A program made the translations under genes and the position numbers. Below are positions 1-11,074 of a stretch of 48,347 nucleotides of DNA, piece after piece (positions within the stretch are counted from its first letter, which is position 1; each line of letters opens with the position of its first letter). The notes below the pieces were generated by a model. The model ran no database searches, was not told the DNA's origin, and saw nothing but the letters and a program-made list of their open reading frames with translations. Source of the stretch: Kiloniellales bacterium (GTDB lineage: Bacteria > Pseudomonadota > Alphaproteobacteria > Kiloniellales > JAKSBE01); the NCBI GenBank assembly GCA_028282935.1, contig JANQGU010000300.1:1-48347 (forward strand), read 5' to 3'.

Positions 1-1381
1 CCGGCGGGGCGACCTCGTAGGCCTCCAGCTTGACCGTCTGGAAGTCGCCGAAGAGGGGCTCGCCGGGGCGGGCCTCCTGCGGGTCGCAGGCGGCGATCAG
101 CTCGGCCTCCTCCAGGCGCTCCGCCGCCCTGGCGATCTCGGACCAGGGCAGCCCGCTCTGCTCGGCGATCGACAGCAGGTCCTTGGTGCCGTCCGCCAGG
201 TTCAGGACCCAGAGCAGGGCGGAGCGGTCGATCGGCCGGCTGCGGTCACCGAGGGTGCTGTAGAGGCCCCGCCGGCCGAGCTGCGGCTCGCCGAAGGGCT
301 TGAGGTTCCGATAGACCAGGTTGGCCTCCAGCGCGGCGCAGATCTTCTCGTAGATCCCGATCGTCTCGACCATGGCCGGGAAGGACACGAAGTCCTTGTT
401 GTCGAGCGAGCTGTGGTACTCGGGATAGCTGGAGGGCGGGCAGCGCATGATGCTCGCCACCGGCAGGTTGAAGCCGGGCGAGTTGTACTGGCGCTCGTCG
501 CTGCCCCGGTCGGGCCGGAAGGGGATGACCTCGAGGCGGTCGGCGGCGGCCTCGCCCAGCACCGCGGCCGCGGCCCGGTCCGCCGGGCTGTCGCCGCGCC
601 GGGTCTGCTTCAGATGGAAGGCGCCCTCGGTGCCCACGCAGCTGATGATGTAGCCGGCCGTCATGCGGTGCAGCAGATGGCTGCCCTTCAGGCTGAGGTA
701 GGCGATGCTGCCGATGGTCTCCGGCACCAGCACGAAGCGGTAGGTGTAGCGGCGGCGTGGCCTGGCCGCGAGGCGCCGGTAGAGGTGGCTCAGGACCAGC
801 GGACCCGAAAGCTCGTTGTTCGCCAGGGAGGGGTGGCAGGTGTAGCAGGAGAGCAGGATCTCCTCCGCGGACTCCCCCGGCAGCACCGCCTCGCTGATGG
901 TCATCGAGCCCTCGAACAGCTCGCTGTCGATCACGACCTCGTAGTCGCCCTCGGGCAGGGCGAGCCGCTCCCGGTGCGAGAGGCAGAAGCCCCAGCGGTC
1001 CTGGTAGTAGCTGGTGATGTAGGGCACCGCCTCGGGCAGCTCGGGAAGGCTGTAGAGGTGCGCGTCCAGGTCCTGGCGCGAGACCCGGCCCCGGAAGGGG
1101 ACCGAGCAGTTCAGCAGATGCAGGTTGTTGCTCCGGACGTCCAGACGGCGGCGGCCGTCGGGTCCGACGATGTAGGCCTCGCGCACCCGCCATTCCCGCG
1201 GCACCGTCCAGTCCAGGACCTTGGTCCCGCTGGGGATCTCGAAACGGGTCAGAGGCAGCAGCTCGCCCAGGATGTCGTGGGTCGCGCGGACGCCCTCGCC
1301 GGTCAGGCTGCGCAGCAGGGGCCAAAGGCGGTCGAAGTAGGCCTCGAGCTGCCGGGCCTCCGCTTCGCCGGATTTGCTCAT
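1..1381 (-). CDS. DUF4910/DUF2172-type aminopeptidase-like protein (M28-like), C-terminus runs off the window edge
   Basis: Reverse-strand reading from ATG at 1381 gives MSKSGEAEARQLEAYFDRLWPLLRSLTGEGVRATHDILGELLPLTRFEIPSGTKVLDWTVPREW...YYQDRWGFCLSH...SCYTCHPSLANNELSGP, ending in a winged-helix-like LSIAEQSGLPWSEIARAAERLEEAELIAA; open to position 2. The ORF track missed it because it has no stop inside the window. Confidence 0.85.
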   Translation of the reverse strand, partial: MSKSGEAEARQLEAYFDRLWPLLRSLTGEGVRATHDILGELLPLTRFEIPSGTKVLDWTVPREWRVREAYIVGPDGRRRLDVRSNNLHLLNCSVPFRGRVSRQDLDAHLYSLPELPEAVPYITSYYQDRWGFCLSHRERLALPEGDYEVVIDSELFEGSMTISEAVLPGESAEEILLSCYTCHPSLANNELSGPLVLSHLYRRLAARPRRRYTYRFVLVPETIGSIAYLSLKGSHLLHRMTAGYIISCVGTEGAFHLKQTRRGDSPADRAAAAVLGEAAADRLEVIPFRPDRGSDERQYNSPGFNLPVASIMRCPPSSYPEYHSSLDNKDFVSFPAMVETIGIYEKICAALEANLVYRNLKPFGEPQLGRRGLYSTLGDRSRPIDRSALLWVLNLADGTKDLLSIAEQSGLPWSEIARAAERLEEAELIAACDPQEARPGEPLFGDFQTVKLEAYEVAPP

Positions 1382-1531
1382 GCCGGTCACCTCGAATGCC
1401 CTTTCCCGAATTGCACGTCTCGCCGCTCCGGTGCCTTGGGGGCGCCGGCTGGGCCATAGTGTGTACCTATTAAGGTTAGTATAATGGCGGGATAGCGTTA
1501 AGCGCCGGTTAAGTAATTTACGCCATCCGGC

Positions 1532-4495
1532 CTATTCAACAGGGGTGTCGCCGGGCTTTCCGATCTCTTCCTGGAAGATCGCCTCGACCCTTGCCGTCGC
1601 CTCGGCGAGCCGCGCCTTGAGGGCCTCGAAGTCGTCGCAGTTCCCGGCCGCCGCCAGCCTCCGCTTCAGGCCTTCCGGCGCCTGCGCCTCGTCGAAGGCC
1701 TGGCCGACGGTCAGGCGCAGAATGGCCTGCAGGTGCCGCAGCAGGCGGGCCGCCTGGTCCAGGGCCTCGGCCTTGCCGGCCTCCAGGACCCCGGCCTCGG
1801 CCAGCCGGCGCAGGGCACCCGCCGTGCTCGGGTCGAGCACCGCGGGATGGGCGTGGCCGTGGCGCAGCTGCCAGTACTGCACCAGGAACTCCAGGTCGAC
1901 CAGGCCGCCGGGCCGCTGCTTGACGTCCCAAAGGCCGCCGGCCCGGTGCTCGCGGGCGACCCTGGCGCGCATCTCGGCGATGTCCCGGACCAGCTTCTCC
2001 GGGTCCCTCTCGCCGGCCAGGAGCTCCGCGATCGCGGTCTGGACGCGGGCGGCGAAGGCCGGCGCGCCGATGATGGTGCGGGCCCGGGTCAGCGCCATGT
2101 GCTCCCAGGTCCAGGCCTGGTCGCGCTGGTACTTGACGAAGCCGGGCAGGGTCGTGGCGATGGGCCCGGCGTTGCCCGAGGGCCGCAGGCGCATGTCGAT
2201 CTCGTAGAGCCGGCCCTCGCCGGTCGGCGCCGAGAGCGCGTTGATGAAACGCTGGGCCAGGCGGGCGTAGTAGAGGCTGGGCGGCAGGGGCTTGGGGCCG
2301 TCGGACAGGGTCGAGTCGTCCGGCGCGTCGTAGAGGAAGACCAAGTCCAGGTCCGAGGTGACGGTCATCTCCCGGCCGCCCAGCTTGCCGAGCGCGATCA
2401 CGGCCAGCCCGGCGCCCGGCAGGGTCCCGTGGACCGCCTCCAGCCCTTCGCGGACCGCCGGGAAGAGACCCTTCATCGTGGTCTCGGCGATCGCGGTCAG
2501 CGCGGCGGCGCAGTCGTCGGCGTCGCTGATCCGGTCGAGGAGGTGCACGCCGACCTGGAACCTGCAGTCGTTGGTCCAGCGGCGCGACAGCTCAAGAACG
2601 TCCTGGAAGTCGCGCGCCTCCTTGAGGGCCAGCTCGAGCTGCGGCTCCAGCGCCTCGGCGGCGGGCAGGGGGTCGAGGAAGTCCGGGGACAGCACGGCGT
2701 CCAGAAGCCCGGGCCGGCGGCTCAGCTGCTCGGCCAGGGCCGGGGCGCTGCCCATGATCCCGGCCAGCATCCGCAGCAGGCCCGGGTTGGCGTGCAGCAT
2801 CGAGAAGAGTTGCACCCCGGCCGGCAGGCCCTGCAGGAAGGTGTCGAAGCGGCGCAAGGCCTGATCCGGCTGCGCGGTCGCCGCCAGGGACTCCAGCAGG
2901 GTCGGCATGATCTCGGTCAGGATCTCGCGGCTGCGCTTGCTGCGGGTGGCGCGGTAGCGGCCGTGGTGCCAGCCGCTGACCAGGTGGATGACCTGATCGC
3001 CCTCGGCGTAGCCCATGCCCTCCAGGGTGGCCACCGTGTCCGGGTCGGGCTCGTTTCCGGTGAACACCAGGTTGCCGGGTCCGGACAGCGCCGGCGCCTC
3101 CTCGAAGAGGGCGGCATAGTGCTCCTCGACGCAGCGCAGCCGCGCCAGCAGCTCCTGCCGGAAGGCCTCCGGGTCGTCGTAGCCGAGGAAGGCCGCCAGG
3201 GCCTCGAGCTGCTTGGGATCGTTGGGAAGCTGATGGGTCTGCTGGTCGGCGACCATCTGCAGTCGGTGCTCGACCCGGCGCAGGTAGCGGTAGGCGGCGG
3301 CCAGGTCCTTCGCCGTCGCGGGTTCCAGGCGGCCGCATTCGACCAGGGCGTCCAGGGCTTCGACCGTGCGGGGCCGGCGCAGGACCGGCGCCCGGCCGCC
3401 GTAGATCAGCTGCTGGGTCTGGGCGAAGAACTCGATCTCGCGGATGCCGCCGCGTCCCAGCTTGACGTTGTGGCCCAGGATCGCGACCTCGCCGCCACCG
3501 CGCTGGGCGTTGATCTGGCGCTTGATCGAGTGGATGTCCTGGATCGCCCAGAAGTCCAGGTTCCGGCGCCAGACGAAGGGCCGCAGGATGGCCATGACCT
3601 CGCGGCCCAGGGCCGGATCGCCGGCGATCGGGCGCGCCTTGATCATCGCCGCCCGCTCCCAGTTCTGGCCCAGGCTCTCGTAGTAGGTCTCGGCGGCGTT
3701 GATCGAGATCGCCAGCGGCATCGCCGCCGGGTCCGGTCGCAGCCTGAGGTCGGTGCGGAAGACGTAGCCCTGGGCGGTGCGCTCGCTGAGCAGCTGGACC
3801 AGGTCCCGGGTCAGCCGGACGAAGAAGTCCTGACAGGTCCGGCTGCCGGTGTAGGGCGCCCGTTCGGGATCGAAGATCGCGATCAGGTCGACGTCGGAGG
3901 AGTAGTTCAGCTCTCCGGCGCCAAGCTTGCCCAGGGCCAGGACACAGTAGCCGCAGCCTTCGGCCGGGGCCCGCAGGTCCGGCACGGCCAGCTCCTTCCG
4001 GCCCGCGGCCCGGCGCAGCAGGAAGGCCAGCCCCTGGCCGATCGCCCGGTCCGCGAAGCGGCTCAGGGCGTCCGTCACCTGGTCCACCGACCAGGCGCCG
4101 GCCAGATCGGCCAAAGCCACGATCAGGGCGACCTTTTGCCGCGCCAGGCGGAGCTCGGCTTCGACCGCCGACAGCTCGGTCTGGTCTCTCAATCCTGCGT
4201 TGAGGCCGTCGAGTGTTTCATCGAAGGGTTTTTTTGGGCCACGCCTTAAAACCGCCTCGAAAAGTTCAATATCATGCAGAAGGCAACGACTCAGAAAGGG
4301 GCTGTAGGCGAAAACTGCGCCCATGAGTTGCTTGACCTTGGGGTCTTTGGACAGCTCGCCGAGCTTCTCTGCGTGCCCGGACTCTGCCATTTTGGTTATC
4401 CGGCTGGTCCAGTCCTGCCATCCGGGATCTGCTCGCTCAGGATGGGCGAGGATCGGGAGTAGGGCTTTGGACGTGAAGAGAGGCAAGCGCGTCAT
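1532..4495 (-). CDS. glnE: bifunctional glutamine synthetase adenylyltransferase/deadenylase
   Basis: 987 aa; two nucleotidyltransferase-type motifs (LGKLGAGELNYSSDVDLIAIFD; LGKLGGREMTVTSDLDLVFLYD) and a GlnE-like domain layout. Confidence 0.97.
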   Translation of the reverse strand: MTRLPLFTSKALLPILAHPERADPGWQDWTSRITKMAESGHAEKLGELSKDPKVKQLMGAVFAYSPFLSRCLLHDIELFEAVLRRGPKKPFDETLDGLNAGLRDQTELSAVEAELRLARQKVALIVALADLAGAWSVDQVTDALSRFADRAIGQGLAFLLRRAAGRKELAVPDLRAPAEGCGYCVLALGKLGAGELNYSSDVDLIAIFDPERAPYTGSRTCQDFFVRLTRDLVQLLSERTAQGYVFRTDLRLRPDPAAMPLAISINAAETYYESLGQNWERAAMIKARPIAGDPALGREVMAILRPFVWRRNLDFWAIQDIHSIKRQINAQRGGGEVAILGHNVKLGRGGIREIEFFAQTQQLIYGGRAPVLRRPRTVEALDALVECGRLEPATAKDLAAAYRYLRRVEHRLQMVADQQTHQLPNDPKQLEALAAFLGYDDPEAFRQELLARLRCVEEHYAALFEEAPALSGPGNLVFTGNEPDPDTVATLEGMGYAEGDQVIHLVSGWHHGRYRATRSKRSREILTEIMPTLLESLAATAQPDQALRRFDTFLQGLPAGVQLFSMLHANPGLLRMLAGIMGSAPALAEQLSRRPGLLDAVLSPDFLDPLPAAEALEPQLELALKEARDFQDVLELSRRWTNDCRFQVGVHLLDRISDADDCAAALTAIAETTMKGLFPAVREGLEAVHGTLPGAGLAVIALGKLGGREMTVTSDLDLVFLYDAPDDSTLSDGPKPLPPSLYYARLAQRFINALSAPTGEGRLYEIDMRLRPSGNAGPIATTLPGFVKYQRDQAWTWEHMALTRARTIIGAPAFAARVQTAIAELLAGERDPEKLVRDIAEMRARVAREHRAGGLWDVKQRPGGLVDLEFLVQYWQLRHGHAHPAVLDPSTAGALRRLAEAGVLEAGKAEALDQAARLLRHLQAILRLTVGQAFDEAQAPEGLKRRLAAAGNCDDFEALKARLAEATARVEAIFQEEIGKPGDTPVE

Positions 4496-4592
4496 TCGCT
4501 ACGATCCAGTTTGGGGCAACACTGCGTGCCACTTCGGTGGCGGTCAAGGACCGGTGGGGGCCGGTCTGTAAACGGATGGGGCGGGTCGAGAC

Positions 4593-7500
4593 TTGCTGAA
4601 ACGAAGCGCCAAGATTGGCCTGGAAATACTGCTGGGCGGGGTCGCGACCGTCGCGGTGGTCGTCGGACTGCTGATCTGGCGCCTGTCCAGCGGCCCGGTG
4701 ACCCTTGATTTCATCACCCCCTATCTCGAGACGGCCTTCTCGGACTCCGATGCCGGGGTCAACGTCCGGGTGACCAACACGGTGCTGACCTGGGACAAGG
4801 CCGAGGGGGACCTCGACTTGCGGGCGCTCGACGTGAACGTGCGCGACCAGGAAGGCCGCCCGATCCTGTCCCTGCCGAACGTCGAGGTCGGCTTCAGCCT
4901 CACGGCGCTGCTCTTCGGCACCCTGGCGCCGACCCGCATCGAAGTCGTCGGCGCCCGGATCACCCTGCTCCGGAAAGCGGACGGCAGCTTCCACTTCGGC
5001 GACGGCACCGCCACGGAGATGCCGGAGGAGGACGCGGCGCCCGAGCTGACCGGCATCGTTCCCGAACTCGTCGCCCAACTGCAGGCCCAGCGCGACCCGG
5101 CGCGAAGCATGTCCTTCCTGCGCCAGGTCAACATCGTCGACGGCCAGCTCCTGGTCCGCGACGAGAAGGCCGGCGTCGACTGGTGGGCGAAGTCGACCAA
5201 CATCAGCGTGGGCCGGGGGCCGACCGGCCTGTCCGGCGAGCTCTCCCTCGACATCGCCGAGCCCAAGGAGATCTCGGGCGTCCGGGGCGCCTTCTCCTAC
5301 CACCGCGGGTCCGAGCGCCTGGACCTGGTGATCAACGTCGATGAGGTCCTGCTGTCCGACCTCGCGCTCCTGTCGCCGGACCTCTACAAGCTCGCCGGCG
5401 TCGACGTCGCCTTGCGGGGCACCCTGACCTCGGCCTTCGACGCCGAGGGCCAGGTCACCAACCTCGGCTTCGACGTCTCGGGCGGGCCGGGGCAGATCGC
5501 CGTCGCCGACCTCTGGTCGGAGCCGGTCCCGGTCCAGAGCTTCAAGGCCCGCGGGGTCTTCGACGGCCCGGGCGCGAAGATGAAGGTCGAGGACGCGACC
5601 CTGACCCTGGGCAGCGAGGCCGATCCTGGCCCGCAGGTCGGACTGATCGGCAGCGCAGAGCGCGGGCGCGACGGCGTCGTCATCAAGGCCCGGGCGGTCG
5701 GCCAGTCGATCGCGCTGGACGACCTGGCGAGCTATTGGCCCCTGGGCCTCAACAACAACGCCAGGACCTGGGTCACCGAGAACATCCGCGACGGTCTGGC
5801 CGACACCGCGGAGATCAACCTCGACATCCTGCTGCCCGACGGCGCCGAGCAGCAGGTGCGCGCGCGCGAGGTCTTCGGCCGGCTGACCTACAGCGACCTC
5901 TCCGTCCATTACCTGCGCCCCCTGCCGCCCGTAACCGGCGTCAGCGGAGAGGCGACCTTCAGCGCCGAGCAGTTCGTCATCCATCCCAAGGGCGGCCGGC
6001 TGGGTTCGATCTCGGTGCCCAAGGGACGGGTCACGATCGACGGGCTCGACGTCAAGGACCAGACCATCGACATCGACCTCGAGGTCGCGGGCCCGATCCG
6101 CGAGACCTTGGAGCTGCTCGATCACGAGCGCCTGGACCTGATCAGCGGCCTGGGCATCGAGCCGGAGCGGACCTCGGGCAGCGCGGCGGGCCAGCTCCGC
6201 TTCCGCTTCCCCCTGGAATCCGATCTCAGCGTCGATCAGATCGAGGTCGCGGCCGAGGCGACCCTCAGCGACACGGAGGTCGGCGGGATCCTTCTGGACA
6301 AGGACCTCAGCGCGGGCCGGCTGCAGCTCGTCCTCGACACCAAGGGCATGCAGGTCAGCGGTCCGGTCCGGCTCGGTGGCCTCGGCATGACCGTCGACTG
6401 GCAGGAGTTCTTCAGCGCCGAGAACCCGACCACGACCCGGATATCGGCCAGGGTGCCGCGGGTCGAAGTCGCGGACTGGGCCGCCTATGGCGTCGACGTG
6501 GTCCCCTATATCGAAGGCCCCGCCGTGACCGAGATCGCGGCCACCATCAATCGTGCCGGCGTGACCACCGTGGAAGGCAAGGCCAACCTGCGCCTGGCCA
6601 AGCTGAGCTTTCCGATCCTCGGCTGGAGCAAGCAGCCGGGCGCGGACGCGCGCGCGACGGCGACCGTGATCTTCGACGGCGGCCGCCTGGACCGGGTGGA
6701 CTCCTTCCGGATCGACGCCGGCGACTTGCACGCGGCCGGCGACATGACCTTCGATCCGAAGAACAGCGAGGTCTCGCTCCTCAGGCTCAAGGACCTGGCG
6801 GTCGGCCGGAGGACCCGGCTCTCCGACGTGATGGTTCGGGAGGGCGGAGAGATGCTGCGCGTGGAGCTGGGCGCCGGAATGGTCGACCTCGCCCCCCGCC
6901 TGAACGGCGATGCCGAGGCTTCGGAAGAACAGCAGCTCGCCGCCGCGGCGCCGCCGAGCGATGGCGTCGAAGCCGGTAACGAGGAAGCGGTCCAGCCCTT
7001 CGACCTGCAGGCGAAATGGCTCGATCGGGTCTACTTCGGACCCGAGGAGTACCTCGAGAACGTCCGGCTCCGGCTGGTGCGGGCCGAGGGCGGCTGGGAC
7101 CGGATGGAGATCGACGGCCAGGTTCCCGAGCAGCTGGCCCGCCACCCCAGGGCCAGGCCCAGGTCCGAGGTCGGCGCGCGCCCGTCGGAGCTCGGCGGAC
7201 GCTTCGGGGAGGCGGCGGACTCGGCCGGCGACGAGCCGCCCGAGGAAGACCGGGGCCCGGTGACGCTCAACCTGCGGCTGGTCCCGGTCGAGGACGGCAC
7301 CCGCCGCCTGGCGGTGCGCTCCCGCGACCTCGGGGCGATCCTGCGCGCGCTCGCCATCGATCCGAACATCGACGGCGGTAAGCTCGAGGTCACCGGACAG
7401 ACCGACGGCCCGGACCCGGCCAGCCCGCTTCGAGGCCGGATCGAGGCCGACGGCTTCCGGGTCTACGACGCGCCGATCCTGGCCAAGGTGCTGACCGTCG

Positions 7501-7955
7501 CCTCGCTGACCGGGATCGTCGAATCCCTCGGCGGCCCCGGCCTGGTGTTCGAGCGGATCACCGGCGACTTCGTGTACGAAAGCGACCGCCTGTCGACCGA
7601 GCTTCTGCGGGTCTACGGCACCTCGATCGGCATCACCTCGAAGGGGCAGGTCGATCTCGCCCGCGGCTGGATCGATGTCGAGGGCACCGTGGTGCCGGCC
7701 TATTTCCTGAACCGGATCCTGGGCGCCATTCCGATCATCGGCAACATCCTGATCGGCGGCGAGGGCGAGGGCCTGATCGCCTTCACCTACAAGGTGCGCG
7801 GACCGAGCGACAAGCCCGACGTCAGCGTCAACCCGCTCTCCGCGCTGACCCCGGGCTTCCTGCGCGGCATCTTCAACATCTTCGACGGCGACGGCGAGGG
7901 GCCGCGAAGCGGCGACGACATGACCGCGCTGCCCTCCGGCCGCGGCGACCAGTAG
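4593..7955 (+). CDS. AsmA-like / DUF3971 (YhdP-like) large membrane-anchored protein
   Basis: 1120 aa with N-terminal TM (LEILLGGVATVAVVVGLLIWRL) and an AsmA-like C-terminus (RVYGTSIGITSKGQVDLARGWIDVEGTVVPAYFLNRILGAIPIIGNILIGGEGEGLIAFTYKVRGPSDKPDVSVNPLSALTPGFLR). Confidence 0.88.
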   Translation: MLKRSAKIGLEILLGGVATVAVVVGLLIWRLSSGPVTLDFITPYLETAFSDSDAGVNVRVTNTVLTWDKAEGDLDLRALDVNVRDQEGRPILSLPNVEVGFSLTALLFGTLAPTRIEVVGARITLLRKADGSFHFGDGTATEMPEEDAAPELTGIVPELVAQLQAQRDPARSMSFLRQVNIVDGQLLVRDEKAGVDWWAKSTNISVGRGPTGLSGELSLDIAEPKEISGVRGAFSYHRGSERLDLVINVDEVLLSDLALLSPDLYKLAGVDVALRGTLTSAFDAEGQVTNLGFDVSGGPGQIAVADLWSEPVPVQSFKARGVFDGPGAKMKVEDATLTLGSEADPGPQVGLIGSAERGRDGVVIKARAVGQSIALDDLASYWPLGLNNNARTWVTENIRDGLADTAEINLDILLPDGAEQQVRAREVFGRLTYSDLSVHYLRPLPPVTGVSGEATFSAEQFVIHPKGGRLGSISVPKGRVTIDGLDVKDQTIDIDLEVAGPIRETLELLDHERLDLISGLGIEPERTSGSAAGQLRFRFPLESDLSVDQIEVAAEATLSDTEVGGILLDKDLSAGRLQLVLDTKGMQVSGPVRLGGLGMTVDWQEFFSAENPTTTRISARVPRVEVADWAAYGVDVVPYIEGPAVTEIAATINRAGVTTVEGKANLRLAKLSFPILGWSKQPGADARATATVIFDGGRLDRVDSFRIDAGDLHAAGDMTFDPKNSEVSLLRLKDLAVGRRTRLSDVMVREGGEMLRVELGAGMVDLAPRLNGDAEASEEQQLAAAAPPSDGVEAGNEEAVQPFDLQAKWLDRVYFGPEEYLENVRLRLVRAEGGWDRMEIDGQVPEQLARHPRARPRSEVGARPSELGGRFGEAADSAGDEPPEEDRGPVTLNLRLVPVEDGTRRLAVRSRDLGAILRALAIDPNIDGGKLEVTGQTDGPDPASPLRGRIEADGFRVYDAPILAKVLTVASLTGIVESLGGPGLVFERITGDFVYESDRLSTELLRVYGTSIGITSKGQVDLARGWIDVEGTVVPAYFLNRILGAIPIIGNILIGGEGEGLIAFTYKVRGPSDKPDVSVNPLSALTPGFLRGIFNIFDGDGEGPRSGDDMTALPSGRGDQ

Positions 7956-7989
7956 CGAAGCTCGCCTCTGTTCTCCGCTTCCCGGCGGT

Positions 7990-9243
7990 TCAGGCGACCC
8001 GGACTAGGGCGTGGCGCTTCTTGCCGGCGGAGAGCTTGATCACCCCCTCCGGGTTGCGGTCGGACAGGGTGACGACCCGGGCCTCGTCGTCGATCCTCTG
8101 GTCGTTGATCCTGGCGCCGCCGCCCTTGATCAGCCGGCGCGCCTCGCCGTTGCTGCTGGTCAGGCCGCTGCGGGCGAAGAGCTCATAGGCCGGAAGGCCC
8201 GCCGAGAGGTCGGCCTCCGTCATGTCCAGGCTCGGCAGGGCCTCGCCCAGGCCGCCCTGCTCGAAGGTCTTGCGGGCGGTTTCCGCGGCCTCGGCGGCGG
8301 CCGCCTCGCCGCGGCAGAGCCGGGTCGCCTCCAGCGCCAGGACCTTCTTGGCCTCGTTGATCTCGGCGCCCTCCAGGGCCTCCAGGCGCGCGATCTCGGC
8401 CTCGGGCAGCTCGGTGAAGAGGCGCAGGAAGCGGCCCACGTCCGGGTCCTCGGTGTTGCGCCAGAACTGGTAGTAGTCGTAGGCCGAGAGGCGCTCCTCG
8501 TTCAGCCAGACCGCGCCCTCGGCGGTCTTGCCCATCTTGGCGCCCGAGGCGTTGGTGATCAGGGGCGTGGTCAGGCCGAAGAGGGTGGTCTGCTCGGCCC
8601 GGCGGCCGAGCTCGACGCCGTTGACGATGTTGCCCCACTGGTCGGAGCCGCCCATCTGCAGCCGGCAGCCGTAGCGCCGCGAAAGCTCGACGAAGTCGTA
8701 GGCCTGCAGGACCATGTAGTTGAATTCCAGGAAGGACAGCGGCTGCTCCCGGTCCAGGCGCAGGCGCACCGAGTCCATGGTCAGCATGCGGTTGACCGAG
8801 AAGTGCCGGCCGTAGTCGCGCAGGAAGGCGATGTAGTTGAGCTCGTCCAGCCACTCGGCGTTGTCGATCATCATCGCGTCGGTGGGGCCCTCGCCGAAGG
8901 TCAGGAACTGCGCGAAGATCCGCCGGATGCTCTCCTTGTTGCGCTCGATGCCCTCGAGGTCGAGGAGCTGGCGCATCTCGTCCCTGCCGGAAGGGTCGCC
9001 GACCTTGGTGGTGCCGCCGCCCATCAGGACGATGGGCTTGTGACCGGTCCGCTGCAGCCAGCGCAGCAGCATGATCTGGACCAGGCTGCCCACGTGCAGG
9101 CTGGCCGCGGTCAGGTCGTAGCCGATGTAAGCGACGATGCGCCCCTGGCTCGCCTCGCCATCGAGGCTCTCGAGGTCGGTGCACTGATGGATGAAGCCGC
9201 GCTGGTCTATGGTGCGCAGGAAGTCGGATCGCAGCTTGCTCAT
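7990..9243 (-). CDS. tyrS: tyrosyl-tRNA synthetase
   Basis: [23 protein letters not shown]...[16 protein letters not shown]...[14 protein letters not shown]...[16 protein letters not shown]-terminal S4-like region. Start set at the internal ATG 9243 rather than ORF start 9339. Confidence 0.97.
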   Translation of the reverse strand: MSKLRSDFLRTIDQRGFIHQCTDLESLDGEASQGRIVAYIGYDLTAASLHVGSLVQIMLLRWLQRTGHKPIVLMGGGTTKVGDPSGRDEMRQLLDLEGIERNKESIRRIFAQFLTFGEGPTDAMMIDNAEWLDELNYIAFLRDYGRHFSVNRMLTMDSVRLRLDREQPLSFLEFNYMVLQAYDFVELSRRYGCRLQMGGSDQWGNIVNGVELGRRAEQTTLFGLTTPLITNASGAKMGKTAEGAVWLNEERLSAYDYYQFWRNTEDPDVGRFLRLFTELPEAEIARLEALEGAEINEAKKVLALEATRLCRGEAAAAEAAETARKTFEQGGLGEALPSLDMTEADLSAGLPAYELFARSGLTSSNGEARRLIKGGGARINDQRIDDEARVVTLSDRNPEGVIKLSAGKKRHALVRVA

Positions 9244-9410
9244 GTCGGCCGAAGGGCTCCTGATGGACGTCCAGCGTCTTGCCGGGGCAGCGTCTTGCCG
9301 GGGCGGCGCTGAGATATCACAATCCCGCCCGCGCCTCAAACGCCGGGCCGCGGTAGGATCGCCCCGTCCGGGTTGCTGAGGATCGCTTCTCTTCAGCTTA
9401 AAGGTGCAAG

Positions 9411-10070
9411 TCAGCGCGCGGCGGCGACGGCTCCGGCCTCGGCCTTCGCCAGGTAGTCCTCGACGTGGCCGTTCAGCTCGTCCATCTGCTCGGTGAAGAA
9501 GTGATTGGCCCCGGGGACGACCCGGTAGTCGATGGTGATGCCGCGCTGCTGCGACAGCTTGTCGACCAGCTTGGCCACGGCCGCCTCGGGGACGATCTCG
9601 TCGCGGCTGCCCTGCACCACCAGGCCCGACGAGGGGCAGGGGGCCAGGAAGCTGAAGTCGTACTGGTTGGCCGGCGGGGCGACGGACACGAATCCGGCGA
9701 TCTCGGGCCGGCGCATCAGAAGCTGCATGCCGATCCAGGCCCCGAAGGAGAAGCCGGCGATCCAGCAGGCCGAGGCGTTCTCGTTGATCGACTGCAGCCA
9801 GTCCAGCGCCGAGGCCGCGTCCGAGAGCTCGCCTTCGCCCCGGTCGTAGACGCCCTGCGAGCGTCCGACCCCGCGGAAGTTGAAGCGCAGCACCGAAAAG
9901 CCCTGCCGGGCGAAGGCATGGTAAAGATTGTAGATGACCTTGTTGTTCATCGTCCCGCCATGCTGCGGGTGCGGATGCAGCATCAGGGCGATCGGGGCGG
10001 TCGGCGCCTTGCTGTGCTGGTAGCGTCCTTCGAGGCGACCTTCAGGGCCGTTGAAGATCACGTCAGGCAT
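9411..10070 (-). CDS. alpha/beta hydrolase (dienelactone-hydrolase-like)
   Basis: 219 aa; [27 protein letters not shown], nucleophile-elbow-like GFSFGA, C-terminal GANHFF. Confidence 0.9.
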   Translation of the reverse strand: MPDVIFNGPEGRLEGRYQHSKAPTAPIALMLHPHPQHGGTMNNKVIYNLYHAFARQGFSVLRFNFRGVGRSQGVYDRGEGELSDAASALDWLQSINENASACWIAGFSFGAWIGMQLLMRRPEIAGFVSVAPPANQYDFSFLAPCPSSGLVVQGSRDEIVPEAAVAKLVDKLSQQRGITIDYRVVPGANHFFTEQMDELNGHVEDYLAKAEAGAVAAAR

Positions 10071-10278
10071 CGGCGGTATCCATGAGCTTGCTTCACGTCA
10101 GGATCTAGGAAATCTCAGGGTAGATATCGGGTCGCGCGGCTGGCGTTACCAGAGGCCGAGGGTTAAACTTGAGAAGATTACTCGGACAAACCATATCCGA
10201 CCCGATAAGGTTTCGAAGGCCGGGGCGAGCTCTCCGGGAGGTCTAGCGGGCGCGGATCATAGCACGACGGGCAAGGCG

Positions 10279-11040
10279 ATGTTCAAGTTCCTGGTGGAAG
10301 AGATCGACTCGATCATGCGCCGCGATCCAGCGGCCCGCTCCCGTTTCGAGGTGGCCCTCTGCAATCCGGGCTTCCAGGCGATCCTGTTCTACCGCCTGGC
10401 GAACGGGGCCTGGCGGCGCGGCTGGCACCTGACCGGCCGTTTCCTGTCGCAGGCCGCGCGCTGGTTCACCGGGATCGAGATCCATCCCGGCGCCAGCATC
10501 GGCCGCCGGCTCTTCATCGACCACGGGATGGGCGTGGTGATCGGCGAGACCAGCCACATCGGCGACGACGTCACGCTCTACCACGACGTCACCCTGGGCG
10601 GCGTGGCGCCCAGCGTCGACAGCGACAGCCAGCGCAACCAGAAGCGCCACCCGACCCTGGAGAGCGGGGTGATCGTCGGCTCCGGGGCCCAGATCCTGGG
10701 GCCGATCACGGTCGGCAGCAACGCCAGGATCGGCGCCAACGCGGTGGTGACCAAGGACGTGCCGACCTGCGTGACCGTGGTCGGGATTCCGGGCAAGGTC
10801 GTCCAGCCGGCGGCCAAGCGGGAAGAGCAGCCTGCCTTCGTCGCCTACGGCACGCCGACCGGGGACCTGCCCGATCCGGTGGCGCGGGCGATCGAAGGCC
10901 TGATGGACGAGGTTTCGCGCCTGCGGGCGCGGATCAACGACCTGGAGGCCCGGGCCGAGGCCGGCGGCAAGGTCGACGGCCTGGCGGTCGAGCCAGCCGC
11001 CGAGGACGGCGCCGGCGACGCGCCCCAGGGCAAGTGCTAG
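10279..11040 (+). CDS. cysE: serine O-acetyltransferase
   Basis: [48 protein letters not shown]...[44 protein letters not shown]; left-handed beta-helix hexapeptide repeats. Confidence 0.95.
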   Translation: MFKFLVEEIDSIMRRDPAARSRFEVALCNPGFQAILFYRLANGAWRRGWHLTGRFLSQAARWFTGIEIHPGASIGRRLFIDHGMGVVIGETSHIGDDVTLYHDVTLGGVAPSVDSDSQRNQKRHPTLESGVIVGSGAQILGPITVGSNARIGANAVVTKDVPTCVTVVGIPGKVVQPAAKREEQPAFVAYGTPTGDLPDPVARAIEGLMDEVSRLRARINDLEARAEAGGKVDGLAVEPAAEDGAGDAPQGKC

Positions 11041-11074
11041 TGGTGCGCAGGAACGCGCAGTTGGAGGATAGACG

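Noticed and set aside
1733-4249. 838-aa + strand ORF antisense to glnE
   Set aside because: Low-complexity Gln/Arg/Gly/Ala translation typical of antisense frames in high-GC genes; glnE on the other strand has unambiguous family motifs.
4437-7145. 902-aa reverse ORF overlapping the AsmA-like gene
   Set aside because: Shadow ORF with skewed composition and no recognisable domain; the + strand reading has a TM segment and AsmA C-terminus.
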